Assembly (NCBI GenBank): GCA_002360455.1
Contig: DEQQ01000035.1
Coordinates: forward strand, 1-29,554
Length of the DNA stretch: 29,554 nt
Reading direction: 5' to 3'
From: Saprospiraceae bacterium UBA3362
GTDB lineage: Bacteria > Bacteroidota > Bacteroidia > Chitinophagales > Saprospiraceae
Shown here one piece after another: positions 9,201 through 17,140 of this stretch. The stretch's first letter is position 1. The number at the start of each line of letters is the position of its first letter. Under the pieces are notes generated by a model. It saw nothing but the letters and a program-made list of their open reading frames with translations. It ran no database searches and was not told the DNA's origin. The position numbers and the translations under genes were made by a program.

Positions 9201-11254
9201 TATTACGTACATGGATTGTAATTGATTGGTGTCAATACGATCCTTCAAAAGGAGTTTATGATGGAAGATGGGAGCATACTCAAGTTATTAAAGTTAGAGA
9301 TTTGGTCAAACCGGTTGTAACTTGTAATGTTGGTCCTTGTGAGCCGGCTTCTATCAACACAACATTGGGTGTTTGTACAGGTCATATCAGACTAAGTGCT
9401 ACAGCTACAGATTCTTGCTCACCTGCAGATTGGTTATCTTATGAATACAAAATTGATGCTTTCAATAACGGTTCTATAGATTATACAGTAGGTAAGTTGA
9501 CCAGAAGAGCTTACGCAAACGGAGATATTCCTTCTATAAGAAACAATCCTTTTGCCGACAACAAAAACAATCCTTTTGATGCAAGTGGTACATATCCTAT
9601 CGGAGTTCACAGAATTACTTGGTATGTAGAAGATGGTTGTGGAAATATTGGAATCTGTTCTACTTTGTTCGAAGTAAAAGATTGCAAAGCTCCAACTCCA
9701 TATTGCTTGACAGGAATTATTACTGTACCAATGCCTTCTACCGGATGTATCGATATTTGGGCTAAAGATCTTAACGCAAATAGTTATGACAATTGTACTC
9801 CTGCCAATAAATTGAAGTTCTATTTTGCAGGAAAAAAAGACAGCACTTATATGAGAGTTTGTTGTAGTGACTTTGTTGCTGCAGGTGCAAACGATGAATT
9901 GCTCATCACTGTCCAAATGTGGGTAGAAGATGAAGAAGGAAATCGCGATTACTGTACAACTACAGTTATTGTACAAGACAATCAAAATGTTTGTCCGAAC
10001 AAATCAGGAAGCTTCGGAAAAATCACAGGAGAAATCAAAACTGAATCAGGAGACAAAACTGCTCAAGCAGAAACGGATCTTATGATGAATGGAGCTCTTC
10101 TTAAGACAAGAACAACTCAAGCAGATGGTTTCTATTCATTCTTAGACTTGACCAAGACTGAAACTTACATGGTTAAACCTGAGAGAAATGACAACCACCT
10201 TAATGGTGTTACTACAGCCGATATCGTAAAAATGCAAAAGCATATTTTAGGTGTTTCTGAATTGGATTCTCCATTCAAACTGATTGCTGCTGACGTTAAT
10301 AAATCAGAAAGCATTACTGCTGCAGATATGGCAGAAATAAGAAGATTGATTTTAGGAATTCAATCAGAATTTACTAAAACCGCATCTTGGACTTTCATTC
10401 CTAAGTCATACGTTTTTGCTGATCCTTCAAATCCATGGAAGTATGAAGATTTTGCAAGCGTAAACATTCAAAACAATGATCAGATTGTTGACTTCATTGC
10501 AGTGAAAATGGGAGATTTGAATGCTACTGCCCTTGCAGGATTTGGAGCAGGAAATCAAACAAGATCAGCTCAGAAGTTGAGCTTGGAATTGGATCAACTT
10601 GATGTTGTGGCAGGTCAAACTTACAGCTTGCCTGTGATGTCTTCTAACTTCAATAAAGTTAGTGGTCTTCAGTTTACTTTGAATTTTGATGCTCAAGCTT
10701 TGAGATTCGAAGGAGTAGAAGCAGGAGAACTGAAAGTGAATGAATCTAACTTCGGTACTCAGCAAATAGAAACAGGTAAATTGACTGCAAGCTGGAACAA
10801 TGCTTCGCCATTGAGCGCAAGCAAAGATCAAGTATTATTTACTTTGAAGTTTACAGCTTTAAGCAATACCGCAATTTCATCTGCAATGACAATAACTTCT
10901 GACATTACTGCTGCTGAAGCTTATGATGAAAACTTGTCTGCAAGTGACGTTGTATTGAATATTCGCAAAGGCACAAGCCTGACAGATGCCGGAATGTTTG
11001 AATTGTATCAAAACAATCCAAACCCATTTGCTAAGCAAACGAATGTATCTTTCAGATTGCCTGAAGCTATGGCTACAACATTGACCTTATATGATGTAAC
11101 CGGAAAGGTGATCAGAGTATATCAGATCAAAGGCCAAAAGGGTATGAACTCTGTTACTATTGCTAAAGAAGAATTGCAAGGAGCGGGTATGTACTACTAT
11201 CAGTTGGATGCAGCTCAGTACTCCGCTACAAAGCGGATGATTATCATGGAATAA
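6224..11254 (+). CDS. giant T9SS-secreted surface protein with dockerin-like and cohesin-like modules
   Basis: The 1676-residue protein has an N-terminal signal peptide (hydrophobic core about residues 14-26, likely cleavage near 33). Cysteine-rich beta-sandwich modules related to the HYR/Ig-like repeats of Bacteroidota surface proteins fill about 40-1260; recurring cores are RTWVATDASGNKSTC, RQWLVLDWC and RTWIVIDWC. A Gly/Asn-rich segment at about 220-375 looks like a separate lectin- or adhesin-like module. Next come a carboxypeptidase-regulatory/CnaB-like segment (about 1263-1320), two dockerin type I-like repeats (GVTTADIVKMQKHILG and SITAADMAEIRRLILG, about 1320-1385), a cohesin-like domain (about 1450-1582) and a T9SS type A sorting domain (about 1588-1676) with ELYQNNPNPF and a terminal KRMIIME. 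It should be exported by Sec, then T9SS, and held at the cell surface or released. Adhesion or matrix function is inferred. No protease or glycosidase domain is visible. Confidence 0.9.
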   Translation: MIRLCLLNKFKPKLSWSLILALVIGMYSRSVANSNESVAMGQLACNDDIQISLDETCTATITPEMVLEGTGYNLADMEVIARDWQSNAIIDIDPVTPGVQIGAAQIGKHLRLTVREISTGNSCWGRAFVEDKLAPKLTCPLDVKIECTEETSPAFTGEPIVEEYCGNYTLTYTDKITKGSCALGYERIIVRTWVATDASGNKSTCSQNIVVILADLATVDFPPHFDVVGRPTIFKHFTGPFIPGAWAVGNSGPGAKNGTANFTSNNTVLTIIGADGVAPAKMDTTFANLSIPYCGTITFDWQAFIRGGAGNFNNDEAGYSLNGVYTFLSTPPNAMVASGSTTVDVQAGDEFSFFVRSNNVGREDTFIVSNFKFVGCNQNALLCEQKINKAFDPTSHYLSYPNCVDGYLLDSFEYGCTGARIPRILGWNVLETGAFAGNPNPDPVYYPANPGCWPQDAFVMWNGTGRPEVTGCSNLAVTYKDIRIDIAKPGCDAGSVGCFKVLRQWLVLDWCTGGTRSYDQIIKVVDDKGPQVLYPDSLVVNTDVWKCEGRWEVPQAWVVDNCSSEVHYSIKVDDGTVLGNETSGYIVVNLPLGIQNAYIVAEDCCGNVTEKLVRINVIDANPPIAVCDQKTVVTITGTQSPGQNFAKINAETFDDGSFDNCANHIYFKAIRMDELDGTTHGTTKESGVCNKANGDDDLSILGSQTYFDDNVKFCCADVGTTVRVVFRVFDVDPGVGPVKPGRMASGLLAGHFSDCMVEVEVQDKSIPTVVAPPDMVVSCMFWFDLSKATDPKDSTFGKVVNDVAWRSKVKSRDIVCNEFCYANPLSGYPGPILGSAGEKACGYYNTLFNPSHPDNKYDLVWGFDGYVLASCNVTPVITVIDKRECGQGRILREISARGPNNILVKATQTIWVVDCDPFYIDGKDKCSTTDDITWPDCAGVGVTIDGCGADTSPDNPLLGRPRIENGADDNCALIAIEFKDEVFTIEPDACLKILRTWIVIDWCQYDPSKGVYDGRWEHTQVIKVRDLVKPVVTCNVGPCEPASINTTLGVCTGHIRLSATATDSCSPADWLSYEYKIDAFNNGSIDYTVGKLTRRAYANGDIPSIRNNPFADNKNNPFDASGTYPIGVHRITWYVEDGCGNIGICSTLFEVKDCKAPTPYCLTGIITVPMPSTGCIDIWAKDLNANSYDNCTPANKLKFYFAGKKDSTYMRVCCSDFVAAGANDELLITVQMWVEDEEGNRDYCTTTVIVQDNQNVCPNKSGSFGKITGEIKTESGDKTAQAETDLMMNGALLKTRTTQADGFYSFLDLTKTETYMVKPERNDNHLNGVTTADIVKMQKHILGVSELDSPFKLIAADVNKSESITAADMAEIRRLILGIQSEFTKTASWTFIPKSYVFADPSNPWKYEDFASVNIQNNDQIVDFIAVKMGDLNATALAGFGAGNQTRSAQKLSLELDQLDVVAGQTYSLPVMSSNFNKVSGLQFTLNFDAQALRFEGVEAGELKVNESNFGTQQIETGKLTASWNNASPLSASKDQVLFTLKFTALSNTAISSAMTITSDITAAEAYDENLSASDVVLNIRKGTSLTDAGMFELYQNNPNPFAKQTNVSFRLPEAMATTLTLYDVTGKVIRVYQIKGQKGMNSVTIAKEELQGAGMYYYQLDAAQYSATKRMIIME

Positions 11255-11312
11255 TCCAAAAATACCCCCTTTGGGTTTTCCAAACTAAGGTTGATTATTT
11301 AGTTTAGAATTA

Positions 11313-11349
11313 TAGCCTCGTGATGGATTTCACGAGGCTATTTTTATTT
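11313..11349 (+). terminator. intrinsic terminator of the giant surface protein gene
   Basis: A perfect 10-base stem (tagcctcgtg at 11313-11322, cacgaggcta at 11331-11340) with an 8-base loop is followed by tttttattt. It lies about 60 bases after the stop of the giant gene and before the permease gene, in the right orientation. Confidence 0.9.
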
Positions 11350-11457
11350 GGTATTGAGCCCATTTTAGCCCATTTTTTAGCACAGCAATACTTGGAGATG
11401 AATGAGCAGATGATGGGGAATTTGAGCTACCTTCAATTCCATTTGGGCAAATTAGAA

Positions 11458-11483
11458 TTGCATTGCTTTTTGCAGTACTTTTG
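11458..11483 (+). promoter_or_regulatory. putative promoter of the LptF/LptG-family gene
   Basis: A perfect TAnnTTTG box (TACTTTTG, 11476-11483) is preceded by TTG (11458-11460) with a 15-base spacer. The box ends only 6 bases before the preferred ATG, which would give a leaderless or nearly leaderless transcript. The alternative is that translation starts at the in-frame ATG at 11517. Confidence 0.35.
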
Positions 11484-11489
11484 CAGCGC

Positions 11490-12989
11490 ATGTTTAGGCT
11501 AAAAAAGTTGGATGTTATGCTTGTAAAAGGATTTATTCCTCCTTTTCTTGCATCCTTTGCCATTGCTTTATTTGTCCTTGTGATGCAAACATTATGGCTT
11601 TATATAGATGACATCATCGGGAAGGGAGCAGGTACACTTATTATCATGGAATTTCTTCTTTATCTTTCCTTTTCCATGATCCCATGGGCACTTCCTATTG
11701 GAGTTTTGTTGGCCGGTGTGTTTTTGTTTGGAAATTTGGGCGAACGCTATGAATTGTCCAGCATGAAATCTGCAGGAATTTCTTTGTTGAGGATAATGCT
11801 GCCGTTGATTGTATTTGCAGCCGGTATTGCTTTTTTTTCCTATATATGTTCTGAACATTTGATCCCAAGAACCAATCTGAAATTTTTAAGTCGATTGCAT
11901 GATTTGAAAAAACAAAAACCGACTCTATCCTTACAAGAAGGAGAATTCAATGAAGATTTTTATGGATTTGTAATAAGGATTGGGAAGAAATCATCCAACG
12001 GAAAAGATATTCAAGATATACTAATCTATGATCACTCTGTGAGTGAGTCCAACGGCGAAAAAAGCGTGATAGTGGCCAAAGAAGGAAGTATGTATGTGAC
12101 AAAGAATAACAGACATTTGGTAATGCAATTGAACTCCGGCACGATTTACCAAGAACCATCCAAAAATCAATCTAGAGGATCTGCTCCTTTTGTCAGAACC
12201 TCTTTTAAGGAATTAACCAAGGTGTTTGATTTGGGAGAGTTTGATTTGGATCGCACAGATGAAGATTTGTTTAAAGGGAATCAAAGAATGAAAAATAGTA
12301 AGCAACTAAGATTTGAAATTGACACCATGCAACAACAAATTAATAATGAGCTTACTCCTCTTGCAAGACACTTCATCATCCCCGAAGCTAAATTGAGGTC
12401 TTTATCATCTTCGGCAGGACAAACTCCCAAAGAAGCCAATGAAGAAGAATTGGCTTTGGCCAATAGAATAAAAAACTTTAGAACCAAACAGGCTACAACA
12501 AACAATGATTCTTCACAACTTGCCACCTTGGCTAAAAAATTTAATGAACCCACGGATCAACAAAAAACCGAAACAGCCGATGGTGCACTGAAAATTATCA
12601 AAGACTTAAAATCAGAAAAAAATTCTTATAAGCTAAGTGTGAAATCATTGAGACAAAAACAAGCTAAACATATCTACGAACTTTACACAAAGCACAGTTA
12701 TGCCATGGTTTGTTTCTTGTTTATTTTTGTTGGCGCTCCGCTGGGAGCCATTGTAAGAAAGGGTGGTTACGGCTATCCTCTGTTGTTGTGCATTTCGGTT
12801 TTTGTGATATTTATTCTGATGAACACTTTTTGTAAAAGACTGAGTGAGGGTCTTACCATTGATGCAGAACTTGCAGCCTGGATTCCTTGTCTTATTATGA
12901 TTCCGCCGGGAATTTATCTTACGTGGACAGCAGTAAGAGACAGACAGTTTATTCAAGATCTGATTTTACTTTTCAAAAGGAAGAAATAG
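11490..12989 (+). CDS. LptF/LptG (YjgP/YjgQ) family permease
   Basis: This is a predicted transmembrane subunit of the LPS-transport ABC machinery, which with LptB extracts LPS from the inner membrane and feeds it to the periplasmic bridge. The first ORF codon is at 11463, but the ATG at 11490 gives the family-typical N-terminus MFRLKKLDVMLVKGFIPPFL, so I use it (499 residues). Three transmembrane helices lie in the first 130 residues, then a periplasmic beta-rich domain (about 140-270). A charged Lys/Gln-rich stretch predicted to be helical follows (about 280-400), then three C-terminal helices from about 410 on, including the GAPLGAIVRKGG signature. The long central helical segment is a Bacteroidota trait. 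LptF and LptG cannot be told apart here. Confidence 0.9.
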   Translation: MFRLKKLDVMLVKGFIPPFLASFAIALFVLVMQTLWLYIDDIIGKGAGTLIIMEFLLYLSFSMIPWALPIGVLLAGVFLFGNLGERYELSSMKSAGISLLRIMLPLIVFAAGIAFFSYICSEHLIPRTNLKFLSRLHDLKKQKPTLSLQEGEFNEDFYGFVIRIGKKSSNGKDIQDILIYDHSVSESNGEKSVIVAKEGSMYVTKNNRHLVMQLNSGTIYQEPSKNQSRGSAPFVRTSFKELTKVFDLGEFDLDRTDEDLFKGNQRMKNSKQLRFEIDTMQQQINNELTPLARHFIIPEAKLRSLSSSAGQTPKEANEEELALANRIKNFRTKQATTNNDSSQLATLAKKFNEPTDQQKTETADGALKIIKDLKSEKNSYKLSVKSLRQKQAKHIYELYTKHSYAMVCFLFIFVGAPLGAIVRKGGYGYPLLLCISVFVIFILMNTFCKRLSEGLTIDAELAAWIPCLIMIPPGIYLTWTAVRDRQFIQDLILLFKRKK

Positions 12990-13298
12990 AATTCATTTGA
13001 TTTGTCATAGAAAAAAACAACAGCATTCAAACCGACAATGCTATAGTCCGATTTCCAATTTTCTTTTACTTCAAATTTTTATAAGGATTATTCTTGCGAG
13101 AAAATCATCAGGCGAGAAAATCAAAGGTCATTAGCTGTCTGTATATATGATTCCAAATAGGAAAATAAACAAAATCCTAAGAGTGGAAAAAAACCAATGC
13201 TCCCCTAGACCCGATGGGAGGGAGCTGTGCGACCGTACAGCGGGACTCAGGCTAAAGGCAAAGAAATTTCTTACGCCTCTCCCCATTTTTTGTCAATA
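12990..13298. other. intergenic region between convergent genes
   Basis: The region separates the permease (+) and aconitase (-) stops. It holds a 12-base direct repeat gcgagaaaatca (13096-13107 and 13112-13123), a short agcatt/aatgct palindrome near 13022-13044, and a GC-rich block from about 13199 to 13260 that includes the aconitase terminator and a gctgt/acagc hairpin (13224-13241). No coding sequence is supported: the forward frames here run into the aconitase gene antisense. Confidence 0.5.
13187..13225 (-). terminator. putative intrinsic terminator of the aconitase gene
   Basis: Read on the minus strand, GCTCCC (13225 to 13220) pairs with GGGAGC (13204 to 13199) across a loop that can fold further. 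A run of seven T follows (13193 to 13187). It lies about 75 bases after the aconitase stop in the right orientation. Confidence 0.6.
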
Positions 13299-15590
13299 TT
13301 ATTTGCTTTGTGTAGCCAGCTCTTTTCTGATTTTATTGAGAGCAGAGCCCTCTCTCAGCCAGCTGATCTGTTGTTCATTGTAGGTATGATTGAGGCGAAT
13401 TCTGTCTTTGGTTCCGTCGGCATGTTGAGCAACCAAATAAAGGGATTTGCCCGGCTTCATTCCGCCGAAACCTTCAAGATTGAAGCTGTCATCTTGACGA
13501 ATTTTGTCATAATCTGCCGGATTGTGGAAAGTGAGCGCCAGCATTCCTTGTTTCTTGAGATTGGTCTCGTGGATTCTTGCAAAGGACTTGACAATCACCG
13601 CTTTTACTCCCAAAAATCTTGGCTCCATGGCTGCATGTTCACGACTGGATCCCTCGCCATAGTTTTCTTCTCCCACGACTATCGTTCCTACCTTAGATTT
13701 TTGATAATGACGTGCAGAGTCCGGCACCGACTTATAAGTTCCGTCCAATAGATTAAGGACTTTGTTGGACTCTCCGTTATACGCATTGACGGCACCGATC
13801 AGGCAGTTGTTGGAAATGTTTTCCAAATGGCCTCTAAACTCCAGCCATGGTCCTGCCATCGAAATATGGTCTGTCGTACATTTTCCTTTGGCCTTGATAA
13901 GCAATCTCATGTTTTTTACCTGAGATCCTTTGATAGGCTTGAATGGCTTGAGCAATTGCAATCTCTTGCTGGTTCTTTTTACTTTAATCTCTATCTTAGA
14001 ACCATCCTCTGCCGGTGCTTCATAACCTGCATCTTTGACATCGAAGCCTTTTGGTGGCAACTCGGCTCCATTTGGTGGATCAAACTTGACCTGCTCTCCC
14101 TTGGCATTAGTAAGGCTATCGGTTAGAGGATTGAAGCTCAATTTTCCTGCTATAGCCAAGGCCGTTACGATCTCCGGAGAAGCGACGAAGGCATGAGTAT
14201 TTGGATTTCCATCATTGCGCTTGGAGAAATTTCTGTTGAATGAGGTGATGATCGAGTTTTTCTTATTGGGATCGGCTACATGGCGTTGCCATTGACCAAT
14301 ACAGGGTCCGCAGGCATTGGCAAGAACCACACCGCCTATTTTTTCGAAAGACTTAAGGATGCCATCGCGCTCCACGGTATATCTTATTTGCTCAGATCCC
14401 GGAGTGATGGTGAATTCGGACTTAACCGACAGACCTTTTTTAATGGCCTGATTGGCCAATGATGCCGCTCTTGACAGATCCTCATAAGAGGAGTTGGTGC
14501 ATGAGCCTATCAATCCTACCTCAAGAGTCTCGGGATAATTATTCTCTTTTACAGCCTCAGCAAATTTCGAAATTGGCCAAGCTAAATCCGGAGTATAAGG
14601 TCCGTTGACATGCGGCTCCAATTCTGAAAGATTGATCTCAATCACTTGATCAAAATAGTTTTCAGGATTTGCATAGCATTCCGGATCTCCCGTCAGGTCT
14701 TCCTTTACCTTGTCGCAGAGATCGGCTACCTGAGCTCGTCCTGTATTTCTGAGATAGCGCGACATGGATTCATCATATCCAAAGGTAGAAGTGGTGGCTC
14801 CTATCTCAGCTCCCATGTTGCACACAGTCCCTTTTCCTGTACAGGACATAGAAACAGCTCCTTCTCCAAAATATTCTACAATGGCTCCTGTTCCACCTTT
14901 TACGGTAAGAATACCGGCAACTTTGAGTATAACGTCTTTGGCAGATGTCCATCCTGATAATTTTCCTGTCAGCTTTACGCCGATCACTTTTGGCATTTTA
15001 AGCTCCCAAGACATCCCCGACATCACATCCACAGCATCTGCACCACCTACTCCTATGGCAAGCATCCCGAGTCCGCCTGCATTGGGAGTATGAGAGTCAG
15101 TTCCGATCATCATTCCGCCCGGAAAAGCGTAGTTTTCGAGGACAATCTGATGGATGATTCCGGCTCCCGGTTTCCAAAACCCGATGCCGTATTTATTGGA
15201 GATATTCTTGAGAAATTGATAGACCTCTTTATTTTCTTTATTGGCAATTTTAAGGTCATTTTTAGCCCCTTTTTCGGCAAGAATAAGGTGGTCGCAATGG
15301 ACAGTAGTCGGCACGGCGCATTTGGATTTACCACAGGTCATGAATTGCAACAAAGCCATTTGAGCTGTAGCATCCTGCATTGCAACGCGATCCGGAGCAA
15401 AGAACACATAATCTTTTCCTCTGCCGTAATCCTGGAGAGGCGATTCTTTATGAAGATGACTAAAAAGGATTTTTTCTGTAAGAGTAAGCGGTCTGCCAAG
15501 TTGTTTTTTTGCTTTTTGTACTTTGGAGCTTAACTCTGAGTAGAACCTCTTGATCATGTCCAGATCAAAAGGCATTGATTGTTGTGCCAT
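13299..15590 (-). CDS. acn: aconitate hydratase, mitochondrial-type
   Basis: Aconitase interconverts citrate and isocitrate in the TCA cycle using a [4Fe-4S] cluster. The cluster ligands are visible as SC in LIGSCTNSSYEDL (Cys364) and as ACGPCIGQW (Cys427 and Cys430), numbering from the ATG at 15590. The N-terminal region has MMIGTDSHTPNAGGLGMLA. The C-terminal swivel domain has VGEENYGEGSSREHAAMEPR, which includes the substrate-binding SSREHAA. The frame is open to 15638, but MAQQSMPFDLDMIKRFY starting at 15590 fits the family and sits behind a TAnnTTTG box, so I chose it (763 residues). The DNA is richer in GC than the neighbouring leuS or lipoprotein genes. The gene seems to be monocistronic. 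Confidence 0.96.
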   Translation of the reverse strand: MAQQSMPFDLDMIKRFYSELSSKVQKAKKQLGRPLTLTEKILFSHLHKESPLQDYGRGKDYVFFAPDRVAMQDATAQMALLQFMTCGKSKCAVPTTVHCDHLILAEKGAKNDLKIANKENKEVYQFLKNISNKYGIGFWKPGAGIIHQIVLENYAFPGGMMIGTDSHTPNAGGLGMLAIGVGGADAVDVMSGMSWELKMPKVIGVKLTGKLSGWTSAKDVILKVAGILTVKGGTGAIVEYFGEGAVSMSCTGKGTVCNMGAEIGATTSTFGYDESMSRYLRNTGRAQVADLCDKVKEDLTGDPECYANPENYFDQVIEINLSELEPHVNGPYTPDLAWPISKFAEAVKENNYPETLEVGLIGSCTNSSYEDLSRAASLANQAIKKGLSVKSEFTITPGSEQIRYTVERDGILKSFEKIGGVVLANACGPCIGQWQRHVADPNKKNSIITSFNRNFSKRNDGNPNTHAFVASPEIVTALAIAGKLSFNPLTDSLTNAKGEQVKFDPPNGAELPPKGFDVKDAGYEAPAEDGSKIEIKVKRTSKRLQLLKPFKPIKGSQVKNMRLLIKAKGKCTTDHISMAGPWLEFRGHLENISNNCLIGAVNAYNGESNKVLNLLDGTYKSVPDSARHYQKSKVGTIVVGEENYGEGSSREHAAMEPRFLGVKAVIVKSFARIHETNLKKQGMLALTFHNPADYDKIRQDDSFNLEGFGGMKPGKSLYLVAQHADGTKDRIRLNHTYNEQQISWLREGSALNKIRKELATQSK

Positions 15591-15613
15591 GTTGTAAAAC
15601 TTCTTTTGCGCCG

Positions 15614-15638
15614 CAAATTTATTACACAAAACTGACAA
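15614..15638 (-). promoter_or_regulatory. putative aconitase promoter
   Basis: On the minus strand TAAATTTG (15621 to 15614) matches the TAnnTTTG -7 box. An upstream TTG (15638 to 15636) is 14 bases away, which is short of the usual spacing. The box lies 23 bases before the ATG at 15590 and supports that start over the one at 15638. Confidence 0.45.
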
Positions 15639-15862
15639 TATTCATAAAAAGCCGAGTTCAAAAAAGCCGGAAATGAAAAATTCGGTTCAAGTTCCTCCTA
15701 TTCAAGCCTACAGAGACCCTGGCAGAAAGGAGAGTTGGGCGTGAATTGAATCATCAGTTGAAAATCAATAGAGCTAAAAAAACAAGCTAAAATGAGGAAT
15801 TTGAGCATGTTTGGATTGGCCTTTATCGAAGATAATTTGCGATCCAATAATCGGCCTCAGGA

Positions 15863-16798
15863 TCACTCTCTGTAAATCCCTACAAACTCACCATAGTCCG
15901 AGTGATAAGAAGCTCTGTACATCCCCTCTGTATTGAAACAAAGGCTGATATTGCCTGACCTGTCCACGCCAATGAGTCCACCATCGCCCTCAATGGAGGG
16001 AAGCAGGTCCATGACTACTTTTCGGCTGGCTTCTTCCAAGCTCAACCTTCCGTAAACCATCAAGGCATAAACGTGGAAGGCAACATTCATTCTTATAAAA
16101 TACTCACCGGAGCCTGTGCACGAAATGGCGCAGCCGGCATCGTTGGCATAAGTTCCGGCGCCTATCATGGGAGTATCTCCTACACGCCCGTAGCGCTTGT
16201 TGGTCATTCCGCCTGTAGAAGTGGCGGCAGCAAGATGACCCTGTAGGTCTAGAGCAACAGCGCCCACCGTACCGTATTTTTTGTCCTTGAGCTCGTCTGC
16301 ATGATCCAAGATCACCCTGTCCGAAGATCTTGCAAGCAGCAACTGTTGATATCTCTGTTCGGTATAAAAATAATCTTTGGGCATAGATTCCATTTGCATC
16401 TCTCTTGCAAATCGCTCCGCGCCCTCTCCGGCAAGAAAAACATGATCCGTTTTTTCCATGACCAGCCGTGCAAGTTGGACAGGATTTTTTACCGTTTTGA
16501 TGAGAGAGACAGCGCCGGCTTTCAGTCCCTGACCTTCCATGATAGAGGCATCCATCTCATGCTGCTCGTCTGAGGTAAACACCGAGCCACGTCCCGCATT
16601 AAACAGTTCGCAGTCCTCAAGATTTTTGACAGTTTGCTCTACAGCATCAAGAGCAGAGCCGTTGGAACGTAGGATGTCGGTACCGATAAGCAGAGCCTCT
16701 CGCAGAGCAGATTGATACAGTTTTTCTTTTTGAGCATCCATAGCAGAGCGCAGAATGGTTCCCGCACCACCATGAATTGCTATTGCAAATTTTTTCAC
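15863..16798 (-). CDS. iaaA: isoaspartyl peptidase/L-asparaginase (plant-type Ntn hydrolase)
   Basis: This 311-residue precursor belongs to the N-terminal nucleophile hydrolases that self-cleave and then hydrolyse isoaspartyl dipeptides and asparagine. The N-terminus has IAIHGGAGTI (about residues 6-15) and the alpha subunit has LFNAGRGSVFTSDEQHEMDASIM, the glycine-rich and metal-binding part. The cleavage site is KKYGTVGAVALD, which makes Thr177 the new N-terminal nucleophile. The beta subunit holds STGGMTNKRYGRVGDTPMIGAGTYA, the substrate-binding loop. No signal peptide is evident, so it is probably cytoplasmic, where it would recycle peptides and repair-derived isoaspartate. It stands alone, 224 bases from the open frame of aconitase. 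Confidence 0.94.
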   Translation of the reverse strand: MKKFAIAIHGGAGTILRSAMDAQKEKLYQSALREALLIGTDILRSNGSALDAVEQTVKNLEDCELFNAGRGSVFTSDEQHEMDASIMEGQGLKAGAVSLIKTVKNPVQLARLVMEKTDHVFLAGEGAERFAREMQMESMPKDYFYTEQRYQQLLLARSSDRVILDHADELKDKKYGTVGAVALDLQGHLAAATSTGGMTNKRYGRVGDTPMIGAGTYANDAGCAISCTGSGEYFIRMNVAFHVYALMVYGRLSLEEASRKVVMDLLPSIEGDGGLIGVDRSGNISLCFNTEGMYRASYHSDYGEFVGIYRE

Positions 16799-16889
16799 TT
16801 TCTCTTTTTCTAAAAATAAAAAAAACGGAAATGGATTTCAATGAAGAAGATCACCCCTTGGATTCCATGCCACAGATCACTTCTTACTG

Positions 16890-16916
16890 CAAAGGTAGGT
16901 CTAATCCACCATCAAA
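16890..16916 (-). promoter_or_regulatory. putative promoter of the isoaspartyl peptidase gene
   Basis: On the minus strand TACCTTTG (16897 to 16890) is a perfect TAnnTTTG box, with TTTG (16916 to 16913) 15 bases upstream. The transcript leader would be about 85 bases. The short spacer weakens the -33 assignment. Confidence 0.45.
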
Positions 16917-17034
16917 AACCCAAAAATATCCAAGCTAAAAAGAATACCAAATAAACATCTCAAAGGCAGAATCCGTATCATCCAAATCCACCCACAATCT
17001 TGGATAAGAAAGCCTGCAGAAAACGACAGAGTAG

Positions 17035-17140
17035 GGCCTGCCCCTGCACTTCGTTTGGGTCGCCACTTGCATGGGTTCGCTTTGCTCCGTCTCGCCTTCG
17101 TTTCACTACGGCGAGACCAAGCCATTCCAGCGGCTCAGGC
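17035..17140. repeat. GC-rich intergenic palindromic element, copy 1
   Basis: A GC-rich block stands out from its AT-rich flanks. Its first 56 bases (17035-17090) align with 22659-22711: both begin ggc[c/a]tgcccctgc and both end in the identical 17-mer ggttcgctttgctccgt (17074-17090). This copy has a strong hairpin, gtctcgcc (17089-17096) with ggcgagac (17110-17117), and short inverted ends gcctg (17036-17040) and caggc (17136-17140). It contains no transposase, so it looks like a small dispersed non-coding or MITE/REP-like element. Confidence 0.7.

Noticed and set aside
9434..9985. 183-codon minus-strand open frame inside the giant surface gene
   Set aside because: It is fully antisense to a well-supported coding region; its Ser/Thr/Ile-rich sequence is the complement of the cysteine- and Asp-rich repeats and shows no domain.
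13227..13751. 174-codon plus-strand frame antisense to the aconitase C-terminus
   Set aside because: It overlaps the conserved swivel domain of aconitase on the other strand and has no protein-like motif.
15090..15533. 147-codon plus-strand frame antisense to the aconitase N-terminus
   Set aside because: Shadow of the real gene; low-complexity Phe/Ser composition from the complementary strand.
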